64,000 bases of DNA from Negadavirga shengliensis (GCF_042652345.1 NZ_JBHSJJ010000020.1:39046-103045), one strand, 5' to 3'; positions 8,323 to 18,365 are shown, counted from the first letter of the stretch. Notes: a model not told the origin generated them from the sequence alone. A program made the numbers and translations.

Positions 8323-11300
8323 TTAGAACCTGGCATTGATGCCGAAAGTGATCTGGGTTACAGCGGGGGATATGTTGGAGTTGATGACGCCTCCTTCCAC
8401 TCCCTGCTCACCATCCACAAAGGTCTCCGGATCTATGCCGGCATGTCGGCTTCTGTATTCAGAGAAGATGAACGGCTGCTGAATACTGGTGTATATCCGA
8501 AGACTTTCCATTTTAAGCCTTTCGACCACTTGGGTAGGTAAGGTGTAGCCCAGGTTGATATTCCTGACTTTTAAAAATGTACCATCGAAATATTGCAGGG
8601 AAGACGAATATTTGGGGAATTCCTGGTTTTGGTTCGGGCGTGGATAGTCATTGGTGGGATTATCAGGCGTCCAATAATCCACGTTGAGATTATTATATCT
8701 GCCTGCCAAAGCATTGAATCCTCCTGTGTGGAAAGCACTTCGGATCATTGAACCAAACCTGCCAAATACAAAGAAAGACAAATCCACTCCCTTGTAAGAA
8801 AGCCGGTTGGTAATGCCTCCGGAGAAATCCGGCACCGGGGATCCGAGGATCTTCCGGTCGTCCGCATTGATACGCCCGTCGTTGTTGATGTCTTCTATTT
8901 TGATCTCACCCGGACGGTCACTGTATGATTCTGCCACATCGGCTTCATCCAGCTGCCAAATGCCGATCTTATTCCAGTCAAAGAAGACGGTGATGGGTTC
9001 ACCTATAAAGCGCCCGGCACCTACGTCATCTCCATTGGCCAATTCTAAAATCTGCTCACGGTTGCGGTTAAAGATGAAATCCGTTGACCATCTGAAGTCC
9101 CCTCTATCTATATTGATGGTGCTTAATGTCAGTTCGATACCTCTGTTCTGGGTTTTACCGACGTTGGTGATAAAGCCGTCAAAGCCGGTTGAATTGGGCA
9201 ACGGCTGAGGGGCAAGCAGGTCGGAGGTAGTGGTTACGTAATATTCCAGACTACCGGCAATCCTTCCCTGAGAAAAAAAGCAAAGTCCAACCCTGCGTTG
9301 GCCGTTGTGGAGGTTTCCCACCGCAGGTTGGGATTACCAATGGTGTTGGGCCGAAAACCGAAAGCCGCGTTTCCGCCAAATTCATATGCCGTCCTTGCCA
9401 ACAGGGGCTGCGTTTGATAAGGATCAATTCCTTGATTACCGATAGAACCATAGCTGGTTCGCAGTTTAAGTTGGTCGAGGAAAGTACTTCCCTGAAGAAA
9501 TCCTTCATCACCGATATTCCATCCCAAAGCTACAGAGGGGAAGTAGCCAAACCGGTTGTTTTCGCCAAACCTGGAGGAGCCGTCTGCCCGGATGGTTGCG
9601 GTTACCAGGTATTTCCCTTGGTAGTCATAATTCAGCCTTCCCATAAAGGACAATAAAGTCCATTGGATAAGCTCTGTTCCTGCTTCGGTGATCTGGCTGG
9701 CATCACCCAATCTGTGGAACAACTGACCTTCAGCAGGAACCCCCAAAACGTTGATGTTGGTAAACTCCCTGTTGTCCCTTTGCAAGGATTGTAAGCCTGT
9801 AAACTGGAAGGTATGGGCTTCATTAAAGGTCTTGGTATAGTTGATGATGTTTTCCAAAGTATAGTTCACCTGAAATTCTTCATCAATACTTCCGGTCGGG
9901 TCGCCGCCTCTTCTGGCATTGGTTTGGGCGCCGATAAACCTGCCACTCCTTCTGATGGTAATGTCAGGGCCAAAGTTTACGCGGAAATTAAGCCCCGGGG
10001 CAATGTCCCAAACCGCGTATACGCTGTTGAAAATCCTGTACCTTTTGGTCAGGTCCTCGTGTGCCCCAGGCACAATTTCAGCCAGCGGATTGGTTCTCAG
10101 GCCATCTTGGGTAGGGAAAAAGTTGATGGATCCATCTTCATTAAAAGTCCTTCCCAAGGGATTTTCCTGTAATGCCCCGCCCAATGGATTGAAGTTTTCC
10201 CCGTTCCTTTCACTGTAGGTGAATAGGGTGGAGGTACCGATCCTGAATTTATCATTCAGTTGGTGATCGATATTTGCCCGGAACGAGTACCGGCTGAAAT
10301 CCTGTAGTTCCACGACCCCCACATCTCTGAAGAGGTTTCCGGAGAGGAAAAAGGTGGTTTTGTCACTTCCGCCCGAGACACTGATCTGGTGGCTTTGAAT
10401 GGATCCCGTCCGGGTAAGGGCATCTATATAATCGAAACTTCTGCCCAGCGCGATGCTCTCCAATTCAACGGGTTCGAACAGCGTGGCATCCGCTTCCGGA
10501 GTGGCCGGTCCTTCCGGGTATTGGCCCACTGCCCTTCTGGATTCCCTTTTGTATTCCGCAAATTCTTCTCCGTTAAAATTCTGGATTCTCCCCAAACTTT
10601 GATTGACCCCGTAATACGAATCGACAGAGACGACGGTTTTACCCACTTCTCCTCTTTTTGTCGTGATAAGAACCACGCCGTTTGCCCCTCTGGAGCCATA
10701 AATGGCGGTGGCGGAAGCATCTTTCAACACCTCCATAGATACAATATCCTGGGGGTTAATATCATTTATACCGCCTGCTATGGGGATGTTATCCACCACA
10801 TACAGCGGATCGTTTCCGGCATTAAAAGACCTGCGCCCTCTGATACGTACCTGGGGCTCTGCACCGGGCTTGCTGCCGGCTTGGGTGACGTCTACCCCTG
10901 TAGCCCGCCCTTGCAGGGCCTGCCGGGCATCGGTGATGGGGAGTTCAACGATTTCCTTGTTGCCCACGGAGGAAATTGCGCCCGTCAACTGGGATTTTCG
11001 GGCCGTACCATACCCGACCACTACCACTTCTTCCAGATCCGAAAGATCGGGTTGGAGGGTAACGTTTATTTGGGACTGGTTGCCGATTTCGATTTCCTGG
11101 GAGGTATATCCAATAAAGGAAAATACCAAAGTGGCATCGGCAGGAGCGGAAATGCTGTAATTGCCATCCATATCCGCTGCGACTCCTGTGGAAGTACCTT
11201 GGACCAGGACGGATGCACCCGGGATAGGAGCACCGTTTTCATCTGTGATCTGGCCACTTACCTGCACGTCTTGTGCAAACAAATGGCAACTTAAATTCAG

Positions 11301-11345
11301 CAGGAACAATATTAGCCCTGCTTTTAAGTACATCATTTTTGACAT
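8323..11345 (-). pseudogene. SusC/RagA TonB-dependent receptor interrupted by a single-base frameshift
   Basis: Two overlapping frames together make one ~1007-residue SusC. The first (9234-11345) has a signal peptide ending LFAQ, a carboxypeptidase-like regulatory domain (~28-110), the SusC motif EEVVVVGYGTARKSQLTGAI, and a plug with IYGSRGANGVVLITTKRG. The second (from about 9280 down to 8323) holds the last ~320 residues of the barrel and ends ITFGINARF. The break lies in the T7 tract, written A7 at 9273-9279 on the plus strand. Eight T would restore ...DFAFFSQGRIAGS. There is no STN domain, unlike the second SusC. A sequencing error, a recent mutation or phase variation can explain the break. 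The gene precedes susD in one transcript. Confidence 0.9.
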
Positions 11346-11528
11346 AACATTTGGTGTTTATTGTAATTGGTTAGGTTGATTTCGGTAGTTGTACCTAGGG
11401 GTGATTGGGGGGTGGAGCAGTCTCCCGGGAGTAGGCGTTATTTCATCATAGGCAGTCCGTTGGCGTTTTCAATAGGCTATGCTAAGTCAGTAACCCGATA
11501 ACGGGCGGTAAGAAAACAAAGCAAACTC

Positions 11529-11544
11529 ATGAAATCGATTTCAT
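11529..11544. promoter_or_regulatory. 16-bp perfect palindrome upstream of susC (operator candidate)
   Basis: ATGAAATCGATTTCAT is its own reverse complement and sits ~185 bp upstream of the susC start. Its AATCGATT centre matches the palindromes at 5304 and 13245, a pattern usual for LacI-family operators. Confidence 0.6.
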
Positions 11545-11680
11545 TCTTTGCGCTGTTAAGTGGTAGTTTTCTTCTTTAATCGGTAAAATTATATCTTTTT
11601 TCAATATTAAAAATATTTTCAGGGATTTTTATCATAAAAAATTAGCAACAATTCCCATTAGTTACGCATATTTTTAAATA

Positions 11681-11709
11681 AAAAAGGGATTATTAGATAA
11701 TCCCTTTTT
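11681..11709 (-). terminator. Terminator after the DUF1080 gene
   Basis: AAAAAGGGATTAT (11681-11693) pairs with ATAATCCCTTTTT (11697-11709) around a TAG loop. On the minus strand the stem is followed by a T-run. Confidence 0.88.
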
Positions 11710-11745
11710 TTAAATAAGTTAAATTTATGGATAAAAATATATATA

Positions 11746-13125
11746 TTATAATTCTTTTAATTTTATACTTTTATAATGCACCTCATCGCCGTGATCCTGG
11801 AGGAGTATATGTCCCTCTTCCGCTTCACCGAAATTGTCCCATATCTTATATTTGCTGTCCGCCACCAGTTTTCTGAAGTCCTCAGATCCCCTTATGTATT
11901 CCACCACTTTCAGGCCATTGATATAATGTTCCACTTTGTTGTTGGGATAAACGACAATTCTGCCTTTATTCCATTCGCCGATGGGTCTCACGAATCTGGC
12001 TTGTTTGTCTGCTTTGATCAGGTCATACAGTGACGCCAAAGTCCGGTTCCCGTCTTTGCCTTGTTTGGCATCAGGATGTCTTTCGTCATCGAGTACCTGA
12101 TATTCCAGGCCTATGGCAGAACCTTTGTTGCCCTCACTCAGGGTCACAAAATACTTGACACCGCTATTGGCTCCCTCAGTAAGTTTGAAATCAAATGCCA
12201 GATCGAAGGCACTGTATTTGTCTTGGGTAACAATATCCCCCGCATGGGTGGATTCTCCCCCTCCAGATGCCTCTATGGTAAGAACGCCGTCCCGGATGGT
12301 CCAGCCTTTTTCAGGGAAACTCTCGCTTTTGGCGCTTCTCCATCCCTCGCTGCTTTCCCCGTCAAATAACAGTTTCCAGCCCCTTTCTTTTTCATATGGC
12401 GTTAATTCATTGTCCAATGTACTTACGATAAATATATCCGACTCAAAAGGAGTGGGGCTCAGATCTTCTGTTTTGATCCGTATGTTTCGAAAATATGTTT
12501 TTTTGCCGGCATCCTCCGGATTAGGGATGCTATGAACCTGAAGACCGATAAAACCCGATCCGTCCATCTCATCTACGAGGTAGGCTACCTCCTGACCGTT
12601 GATCCAGGTTTTGAGGGTGTTTCCTATGAATTCGATCCTGTATTTGTTGTATTCACCCAATTTGAAGGCGCTTCTTGCTTCGGGATTCAAGTCAAGCGGA
12701 TACAGCCATCCTCTCCGGGCTTCATCATAGATACCGCCGGACCAAGCCCTTTCTTTAGGATCGGTTTCCACCTGGTATCCGAATACCCGGCCTTTTCCAT
12801 CTCGGGCACCGGGGTCATGCTGCCCCCTTACCATGACGCCTGAATTGCTGGATTCATCTTCAACTTTGATTTCAAGTTCGAGAATGAAATCCTTGTATTG
12901 TCTTTCTGTGACAAGAAAGGTATTGGGGGTGTTGGCGACCGCCCGGCCCACAATGGCGCCGTCTTCAATAACGAATTCCGCTTCGCCGTCCAGGCGTGTC
13001 CAGCCATTGAGACTCTTGCCGTCAAATAAATTGGTCCAACCGTCTTTACTTTCCACGGCGGGGCCATCACATCCTGCGATCATCCCCAATAAAAGGGAAA
13101 GCAACAATAAAGTACTTTTGTTCAT
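11746..13125 (-). CDS. Lipoprotein with two DUF1080 (3-keto-disaccharide hydrolase-like) domains
   Basis: The 459-residue protein has a lipobox (GMIAGC, Cys19) and two tandem DUF1080 concanavalin-like domains. The first begins GWTNLFDGKSLNGWTRLDGE (~residue 30) and the second GWKLLFDGESSEGWRSAKSE (~245). Each has the family pattern of NSGVMVRG or NSGVKYFV and a late strand with the YINGLKVVEY type. Some DUF1080 members hydrolyse 3-keto-glycosides made by a partner dehydrogenase; no such dehydrogenase lies in this window. The gene sits behind a LacI-like palindrome (13245-13256) and ahead of its own terminator. Surface or periplasmic sugar processing is inferred. Confidence 0.88.
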   Translation of the reverse strand: MNKSTLLLLSLLLGMIAGCDGPAVESKDGWTNLFDGKSLNGWTRLDGEAEFVIEDGAIVGRAVANTPNTFLVTERQYKDFILELEIKVEDESSNSGVMVRGQHDPGARDGKGRVFGYQVETDPKERAWSGGIYDEARRGWLYPLDLNPEARSAFKLGEYNKYRIEFIGNTLKTWINGQEVAYLVDEMDGSGFIGLQVHSIPNPEDAGKKTYFRNIRIKTEDLSPTPFESDIFIVSTLDNELTPYEKERGWKLLFDGESSEGWRSAKSESFPEKGWTIRDGVLTIEASGGGESTHAGDIVTQDKYSAFDLAFDFKLTEGANSGVKYFVTLSEGNKGSAIGLEYQVLDDERHPDAKQGKDGNRTLASLYDLIKADKQARFVRPIGEWNKGRIVVYPNNKVEHYINGLKVVEYIRGSEDFRKLVADSKYKIWDNFGEAEEGHILLQDHGDEVHYKSIKLKEL

Positions 13126-13244
13126 TTTATTGGTTTTTTAGTTATTAATATTTTGTTTTTTATGTAATTACCGGTCGTAAATTTCTATAAAACGGGAATT
13201 TGGTATAAAGGTAAGCATTAACAGCGGATAACGGAAAAAAGTAA

Positions 13245-13256
13245 GCAATCGATTGC
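13245..13256. promoter_or_regulatory. 12-bp palindromic operator candidate upstream of the DUF1080 lipoprotein gene
   Basis: GCAATCGATTGC is a perfect palindrome, 120 bp upstream of the start codon at 13125. It continues as GCACAA, as does the site before uxaC. Confidence 0.62.
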
Positions 13257-13314
13257 ACAATATTTCAGACCCGCCGCCGGCAAGGCGATTAAGAACCAAA
13301 GCGACCTGCCCTTG

Positions 13315-14268
13315 TCAGCCAATAATTTCCATTAAAAGCTTTTTGGTGGCATGGATTCCCTCTTCCGCATTCATTTTGGCATATCCGCCTCCCCATTCGA
13401 TCCCTACATAGCCTTCAAATCCAAAAGCGCCGACGATGTTCATCATTTTTGGGAAGTCTATCGTGGTATCCTGGCCATTGGGGCCGATACCCATGGATTT
13501 GGCACTTACCCCCTTAGCATAGGGCATGAGTTGGGCCATTCCTACCAGAGGGTCATAAAAAATGCCTTTTTCCATATCTATTCCAAAATTTCCAAAATCC
13601 GGCAAAGTGCCACAGTAATCATGGTCGACGGCCCTCATCACCTCAGCCAGCCATCTCCCGTTGCTGGAAAATCCCCCATGGTTTTCTACCACAATGCTGA
13701 TGTCATTTTTCTGTCCGTAATCCACCAATTGGGACAAGCCGTCTGCAAAATAGTTTTTGGCATCCTGGTAATTGGCGTCACGATAGCCAGAGGCATTGAC
13801 CCTGATTGCATGGCAGCCCAGGTATTTGGCGGCGTCCACCCATTTATGATGGTTTTGGGCAGCCTTTTTTCTCTCATCCGATTTCGGGCTGGCCAGGGCG
13901 CCCTCAGTTCCCCACATATCCACCATGATAAGGACATTTCTGACCCCATGATCATCGCTTCTTTGCTTGAGTTCTCTGAGGTAATTTTGGTCGGTTTCCC
14001 TTCCTTTGAAAAAACTGCTTACGTATTCCACGGCCTCAATGCCGAATTCTTTCTTGGAAGTTTCGGGAAATTCGAGATTGCTGATTTTTTCCGAATTCAA
14101 CCAGTCCCGTAAGGACCATTCAGCGAGCGACAGCTTATAGGGAGAGGTTTTCGCGGTTGTTTGTTTATATGGCGCTGCACTTGATGAAGTAGCAGTGGCT
14201 CCCGAGAGAATAGCCAGTCCGAGTCCTGCTTTGACAGAATCTTTAAAAAACTTTCTTCTTTGGGTCAT
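13315..14268 (-). CDS. Tat-exported sugar phosphate isomerase/epimerase-like TIM-barrel protein
   Basis: The ATG at 14268 puts MTQRRKFFKDSVKAGLGLA at the N-terminus, a clear twin-arginine signal; the longer frame from 14304 would bury it. The 317-residue protein is an AP-endonuclease-2-type barrel with HAIRVNASGYRD, ISIVVENHGGFSS (metal-site Glu and His), GTLPDFGNFGID and GYVGIEWGGG near the end. It lies downstream of a DoxX-like gene (76 bp) on the same strand. A sugar or keto-sugar isomerase/lyase role in the periplasm is inferred from the fold and the DUF1080 neighbour. Confidence 0.83.
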   Translation of the reverse strand: MTQRRKFFKDSVKAGLGLAILSGATATSSSAAPYKQTTAKTSPYKLSLAEWSLRDWLNSEKISNLEFPETSKKEFGIEAVEYVSSFFKGRETDQNYLRELKQRSDDHGVRNVLIMVDMWGTEGALASPKSDERKKAAQNHHKWVDAAKYLGCHAIRVNASGYRDANYQDAKNYFADGLSQLVDYGQKNDISIVVENHGGFSSNGRWLAEVMRAVDHDYCGTLPDFGNFGIDMEKGIFYDPLVGMAQLMPYAKGVSAKSMGIGPNGQDTTIDFPKMMNIVGAFGFEGYVGIEWGGGYAKMNAEEGIHATKKLLMEIIG

Positions 14269-14344
14269 GGTAAAGATAATTAAAGGTTGTGAAAATATTT
14301 TCAAACCGAAATTAGGAAAGAATTACCAAAGAACCGCTAATAAT

Positions 14345-14866
14345 TTACTTGGTAGGTTGGTCTTTTAGTCCTCCGGTAGGCCTTTTTTCCAGAAAGCCCC
14401 CCATCACCAAGCCAGCTCCTATCAATACCAGATTTTTAAAGATGTACTGACCTTCCAAGGTAGGTACAAACGGTATTATTTCAAAAACCTGATCGGGAAA
14501 GAGAAACACCGGAAGGAATGTGCCTGGCAACTGAAGAAACAAAAGCAGCAGGGTCAGTCTCATGAATTTTCCAAATAAAAGTCCCAAGCCGATGAGCACT
14601 TCCCAAATTGCCAAACCCGTATTGATCTGGGATGACGAGAAGAGACCAAATGTAATCATAGAAATCGTGGCTTCGGCTAAATCTTCCGCAGGACTCAGGT
14701 CCGGAAAAAATTTAAGAGCCCCGAACCACAGGAAAATGATGCCGATGCTGATCCTTAAGACAAACAGCCCATTGGCTTTCATCCAGGATACCATTTTTCT
14801 GTCTATTTTCCGATAGGTGCTGGACTGTTTTATCTCTTCATCTACCTTTGTTGTTTTTTCACTCAT
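14345..14866 (-). CDS. DoxX-like integral membrane protein
   Basis: The start at 14866 is preferred because the upstream extension to 14911 is non-conserved in appearance and lacks a better start context. The 173-residue protein has a charged cytoplasmic N-terminus and about four membrane segments. FVLRISIGIIFLWFGALKFF is the typical first helix of the DoxX/DUF417 group, followed by AIWEVLIGLGLLFGKFMR and FKNLVLIGAGLVMGG. Functions in this group are poorly defined and range from respiratory to thiol or stress roles. It is probably co-transcribed with the following TIM-barrel gene. Confidence 0.75.
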   Translation of the reverse strand: MSEKTTKVDEEIKQSSTYRKIDRKMVSWMKANGLFVLRISIGIIFLWFGALKFFPDLSPAEDLAEATISMITFGLFSSSQINTGLAIWEVLIGLGLLFGKFMRLTLLLLFLQLPGTFLPVFLFPDQVFEIIPFVPTLEGQYIFKNLVLIGAGLVMGGFLEKRPTGGLKDQPTK

Positions 14867-15029
14867 CTGAACGCTCCGTGAAGTTAATGGATGATAAAAA
14901 ACATTCAGCAATATTTATTCCTAAATTTGAAGTGTATGTTTGTTATTACGGGTGACCCGGGATTAGGGTATGAGCTATGGTTTTAATTCTTTATAAAATT
15001 AGACCGGCAATATAGCTGTGGTGAGCTTG

Positions 15030-16703
15030 ATGGCGGTTTTGTTGCAGATGATGGAGGAATCGTTTGATTTTTGGAAATTCCTGGCAGGAATTGGTATTTT
15101 CCTTTGGGGGATGAATCAATTGGAGTTTGCCCTAAGGGAACTGGCGGGTAAATCCTTTAAAGATTTATTGCAGCGTTTCACAGATACGGGGTGGAAAGGT
15201 ATCCTTGTGGGGACGTTGATCACGGCCATACTCCAGAGCAGTTCGTTGGTGACCTTAATGGTTTTGGCTTTTTTAGGAGGGGGGATGATCAGTCTGAGAA
15301 ATTCCCTTGGAGTGGTTTTGGGTGCAAACCTGGGAACTACTTTTACGGCCTGGATCGTAGCCACGTTGGGTTTTAAAATAAGCGTTGCGGACTTTGCTTT
15401 TCCCTTTCTGGCTTTGGGAACTTTGACGTACCTGTTTATGTCCAGCCGCCCGTTTCTTAAAAATTCAGGTATTTTTTTAGTAGGATTCGGGTTACTGTTC
15501 CTGGGCTTGGACTTTATGAAAACCGCCATAGAGAATATAGCTGAACAAATAGACCTCCGGGATTATACCGGTTATGGGTTATGGGTGTTTTTGTTGGTTG
15601 GGATTGTGGTGACAGCCCTCATCCAATCCAGTTCGGCAATGATTGTGATTGTATTAAGTGCCCTTAACGCTGATGTGATCGAAATGAACCATGCCCTTGC
15701 GCTTACTATCGGAGCAAATATAGGGACTACTTTTACGCTGGTGATAGGCGCCATAGGGGGGACGGCTGATAAAAAAAGGCTCTCCCTGGCAAACCTGATA
15801 TTCAAATCCGTAGCGGGAGTTTCCACATTTTTCCTTATCGACGAGATGATTTCACTTGCTGCCGGGGTTTTTCAGATTGCAGACCCTCTAATGGAATTGG
15901 TTTTGCTGAATACCCTGATCAATGTTTTCGGCATATTGATTTTTTATCCGTTTTTAGGAAACATGGAAAAGTGGCTTAGAAAACAATTCGGAAGTTCTGA
16001 ACCGAAGGGTGTATCGGTTTTCATAAAGCATGTCAGTACCGAAATGCCTTCTGTGGCCATCCTTTCTTTTGAGAAGGAAATCGCCTTGGTTTTGGACAGG
16101 ACAATGAAATTCATTAAAAAACTGATGACCAAAAGTTTTGGTCCCAAAAAAGACGCTTCGGTATGGAAGAGGATTATCTACCAACCGAAGGACCTGATGT
16201 CGGAATATGCGATGTTAAAATACCTGGAGGATGAACTGACGGAATACGGCATTCACGTCCAGGAAGAGAATTTGAGAGCGGAAGAGGCAGAAAGCCTGAT
16301 GCTGATGATGAGGGCACTCCGTTCAATGGTATATGGTGCCAAGGAATTCAAAGATATCATCCATAATATAAAAGAAATGGAAGCATCAGAGGATCCTTTG
16401 GTCAGTGAATTGTTGCAGAACCTCAAGGAAACCGTCATTGCGTGCCTGAGTCAGTTGAAAACCTATCATGAAGGGGATCGTTATGAGGATAATTTATTGG
16501 TGGAAGAAAAGCCGAGCGTGCGCTTCGGATATTTTGAAATCATCCATTCTTTATACCAAAAGCTGAAATTTCATAAACCTGATGTGCCCATCTCCACCTT
16601 GACCAATGTGATCAGGCAGGTGTTTTCAGGTTTGGACCATATGGGGGATGCCGTGATATACCTCCACAGGATTCACGAAGGAAAAAAACCAAGGCCGGCT
16701 TGA
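15030..16703 (+). CDS. Na+/phosphate cotransporter family protein with PhoU-like domain
   Basis: In-frame starts exist at 15018 (GTG), 15030 and 15048 (ATG); 15030 is used here. The protein (~557 residues) has the inverted-repeat QSSS signatures of the Na/Pi-II family, ITAILQSSSLVTLMVLAF and VVTALIQSSSAMIVIVLSA, each followed by a glycine-rich IGANIGTTFT or LGANLGTTFT stretch. Eight or more membrane helices fill residues ~10-300. The last ~200 residues are soluble and helical, like PhoU, and probably regulate uptake. It faces the universal stress gene convergently across a terminator. Phosphate import is the likely role; other anions are possible. Confidence 0.9.
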   Translation: MAVLLQMMEESFDFWKFLAGIGIFLWGMNQLEFALRELAGKSFKDLLQRFTDTGWKGILVGTLITAILQSSSLVTLMVLAFLGGGMISLRNSLGVVLGANLGTTFTAWIVATLGFKISVADFAFPFLALGTLTYLFMSSRPFLKNSGIFLVGFGLLFLGLDFMKTAIENIAEQIDLRDYTGYGLWVFLLVGIVVTALIQSSSAMIVIVLSALNADVIEMNHALALTIGANIGTTFTLVIGAIGGTADKKRLSLANLIFKSVAGVSTFFLIDEMISLAAGVFQIADPLMELVLLNTLINVFGILIFYPFLGNMEKWLRKQFGSSEPKGVSVFIKHVSTEMPSVAILSFEKEIALVLDRTMKFIKKLMTKSFGPKKDASVWKRIIYQPKDLMSEYAMLKYLEDELTEYGIHVQEENLRAEEAESLMLMMRALRSMVYGAKEFKDIIHNIKEMEASEDPLVSELLQNLKETVIACLSQLKTYHEGDRYEDNLLVEEKPSVRFGYFEIIHSLYQKLKFHKPDVPISTLTNVIRQVFSGLDHMGDAVIYLHRIHEGKKPRPA

Positions 16704-16735
16704 GCTTCCGTCAAGAGGCTTTGGTTTTTTCCGTT
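16682..16735 (+). terminator. Terminator overlapping the end of the Na/Pi cotransporter gene
   Basis: An A-rich arm with ACCAAGGCC pairs with GGCTTTGGTTTTTT, with one G-U pair. The left arm lies in the last codons of the gene. Confidence 0.75.
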
Positions 16736-16738
16736 TGG

Positions 16739-17566
16739 TCATTCAAATTTCACACTCAAAACCGGGATCTCGGTCTTGTACAATACCGTTTCCGTAACAC
16801 CTATTTGATAGCTTGAATTGGATTTACGGGTGTTGGAGGCGATCCCGATCAAGCCTGCTTTCTGATTTTCCGAGAAATCGATTATCCCTTTTTCCGCTTC
16901 GTCATGATTATAAATATGCCTGTGGATAATCAGGTCCTCATTACCAGAACCGTATTTACGCATCAATTCTTCAGCTTTGCCGCTGTTGGTGAACTTCGAT
17001 GGTGTATTGATATAAAGGAAATAGACGGAGGCTCCCAGGGATTTTATCAAAGGTTTCATCCTGACGAAAGCAGGCCTGCTGTCCTCGTTGAACAGGGAGG
17101 CGAAGACCATTTTTTTCATGGCCCTTCTATCCACCACTCTTTTTACTGCCAATACCGGGGAATCGGCGAACCGAAGGACTTTTTGCATGGTCGAGCCTAT
17201 GAATTTGCCTTCTTCGTAGCCCCTGCCGTAAGCACCGATAATGATAAGGTCTGCCATTTGTTTTTTTGCGGTTTCTGCTATACAATGCGCGGGAATTCCT
17301 ACCTCTACCACTGCCTCTACGGGATTATGTTTCACCTTATGGTCTATGATGAAGGCCTTTAGTTTATCAATTGCCTCTGATTGCCTGTCGAGGATTTCCT
17401 GATGCCTGGCTTTTTCTTTCTCGGATAGGTTTTTCCAATCTACTGTGGTATTGACCACATTGATACAGGTTATGGAGGCATCCCCTTTGGCTGCAATCTT
17501 TACCGCACTTAAAAAGGCTTTTTCTGAATAAGGGGAAAAGTCGATGGGAACAACAATTCTTTTCAT
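16739..17566 (-). CDS. Tandem-domain universal stress protein
   Basis: The start at 17566 gives MKRIVVPIDFSPYSEKAFLS, the standard beginning of a Usp domain; the upstream frame to 17599 is unlikely. The 275-residue protein has two Usp domains. The first carries the ATP-binding pattern G-x2-G-x9-GS/T in GAYGRGYEEGKFIGST. The second (~150-275) keeps the fold, but its loop (GIASNTRKSNSSYQIGVTET) is less canonical. Such proteins bind ATP and support survival under stress in the cytoplasm. It stands alone on the minus strand. Confidence 0.9.
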   Translation of the reverse strand: MKRIVVPIDFSPYSEKAFLSAVKIAAKGDASITCINVVNTTVDWKNLSEKEKARHQEILDRQSEAIDKLKAFIIDHKVKHNPVEAVVEVGIPAHCIAETAKKQMADLIIIGAYGRGYEEGKFIGSTMQKVLRFADSPVLAVKRVVDRRAMKKMVFASLFNEDSRPAFVRMKPLIKSLGASVYFLYINTPSKFTNSGKAEELMRKYGSGNEDLIIHRHIYNHDEAEKGIIDFSENQKAGLIGIASNTRKSNSSYQIGVTETVLYKTEIPVLSVKFE

Positions 17567-17707
17567 GTTTTTCTCGGGTTTTGTTTTGGTATACCCCAAA
17601 ATAACAAAATACAGCTGATTATAAACATGACGAATGTCATTCAGGAACTTGACACTTTTCCACCCAGTGTCCTGTCAATCATGATATTTCAGGTTATATC
17701 CGGATTC

Positions 17708-17734
17708 TATTATAATTGATCATAGAGAAAAGAT
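17708..17734 (-). repeat. 27-bp remnant matching the start of the small gene at 47672-48010
   Basis: Read on the minus strand, ATCTTTTC-x-CTATGATCAATTATAAT occurs here and again at the start of the 47672-48010 gene (47995-48021), with one mismatch near the start codon. Here the frame stops after MINYNRIRI. It looks like the fossil 5' end of a paralogue. Confidence 0.5.
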
Positions 17735-17762
17735 CGCGGACTGCTTTTTCGTGATCAATAAC

Positions 17763-18365
17763 TCAGAGATTGCCTATTTTGATGTTTTTGAACTGAATAC
17801 TCATCTCATTATTCGGATGAAGCTGTAGGCCAACCGGGCCCTTTTCCGGCATGTTCTCTGAAGTATAGGTCATCACTTCTTTTCCGTTGAGCCAGACGGT
17901 GTAGGTTTCGTCCACCAATTTTATCCTCATGGTGTTCCAGTCATCATTTTTTAACAGGGCTGGCACCCCTTCGGCTTCTACGGGATAGGCTTTGCCCGGG
18001 ATGTAGGGGGAAGCTGTCATATCCCGCTTCAGCGAACCTGAGATCCCTATTTGTATCTGGTCTTTTTCAGATCTCAAAAACACGCCCGAATCTACCACGC
18101 CATCACCCATTAGAAAATCAAGCTCTACTATAAAATCTTTGTATTTCTTTTTTGTCCATAAGGTGGAACCTGTTTTGGTGGGGTCATTTTTTACGGACAG
18201 CAGCCCGTCCTCTACCTTCCACCAGATGTTTTCAGCAGGCTCTACCGTCCATCCTTTGAGGTTTTTGCCGTTAAAAATGCTTTTCATTTTCACCTCTTGG
18301 GCAAACAGCAGGGAAAGGCTGAAAAACATCAGTAAAAAAACGGGTATCATTTTGTTGATTTTCAT
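17763..18365 (-). CDS. Secreted single-domain DUF1080 protein
   Basis: The 200-residue protein has a Sec signal peptide ending LLFAQ, then a single DUF1080 domain: MKSIFNGKNLKGWTVEPAEN, VVDSGVFLRSEKDQIQIGIS, and the closing YTVWLNGKEVMTY with PVGLQLHPN. The family is a concanavalin-like fold and includes 3-keto-glycoside hydrolases. It is last in a minus-strand run ppgK, phosphotriesterase-like, DUF1080, 70 bp after its neighbour. A role in extracytoplasmic sugar processing, possibly feeding glucose to the ROK kinase, is inferred. Confidence 0.87.
   Translation of the reverse strand: MKINKMIPVFLLMFFSLSLLFAQEVKMKSIFNGKNLKGWTVEPAENIWWKVEDGLLSVKNDPTKTGSTLWTKKKYKDFIVELDFLMGDGVVDSGVFLRSEKDQIQIGISGSLKRDMTASPYIPGKAYPVEAEGVPALLKNDDWNTMRIKLVDETYTVWLNGKEVMTYTSENMPEKGPVGLQLHPNNEMSIQFKNIKIGNL

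Larger units (their letters stand above)
11346..11745. other. Promoter/terminator region between susC and a DUF1080 gene
   Basis: This 400-bp A/T-rich gap holds the operator-like palindrome at 11529-11544 and the terminator at 11681-11709. It should contain the susC promoter, but no exact TAnnTTTG element was identified. Confidence 0.55.

Noticed and set aside
8323..9321. Separate 332-codon protein starting MGNLHNGQ
   Set aside because: Its first ~15 codons are the wrong-frame overlap of susC; the rest is the C-terminal barrel of the same gene, so it is not an independent protein.
10389..11294. 301-codon plus-strand ORF over susC
   Set aside because: It is an antisense shadow of the SusC plug region and lacks protein-like features.
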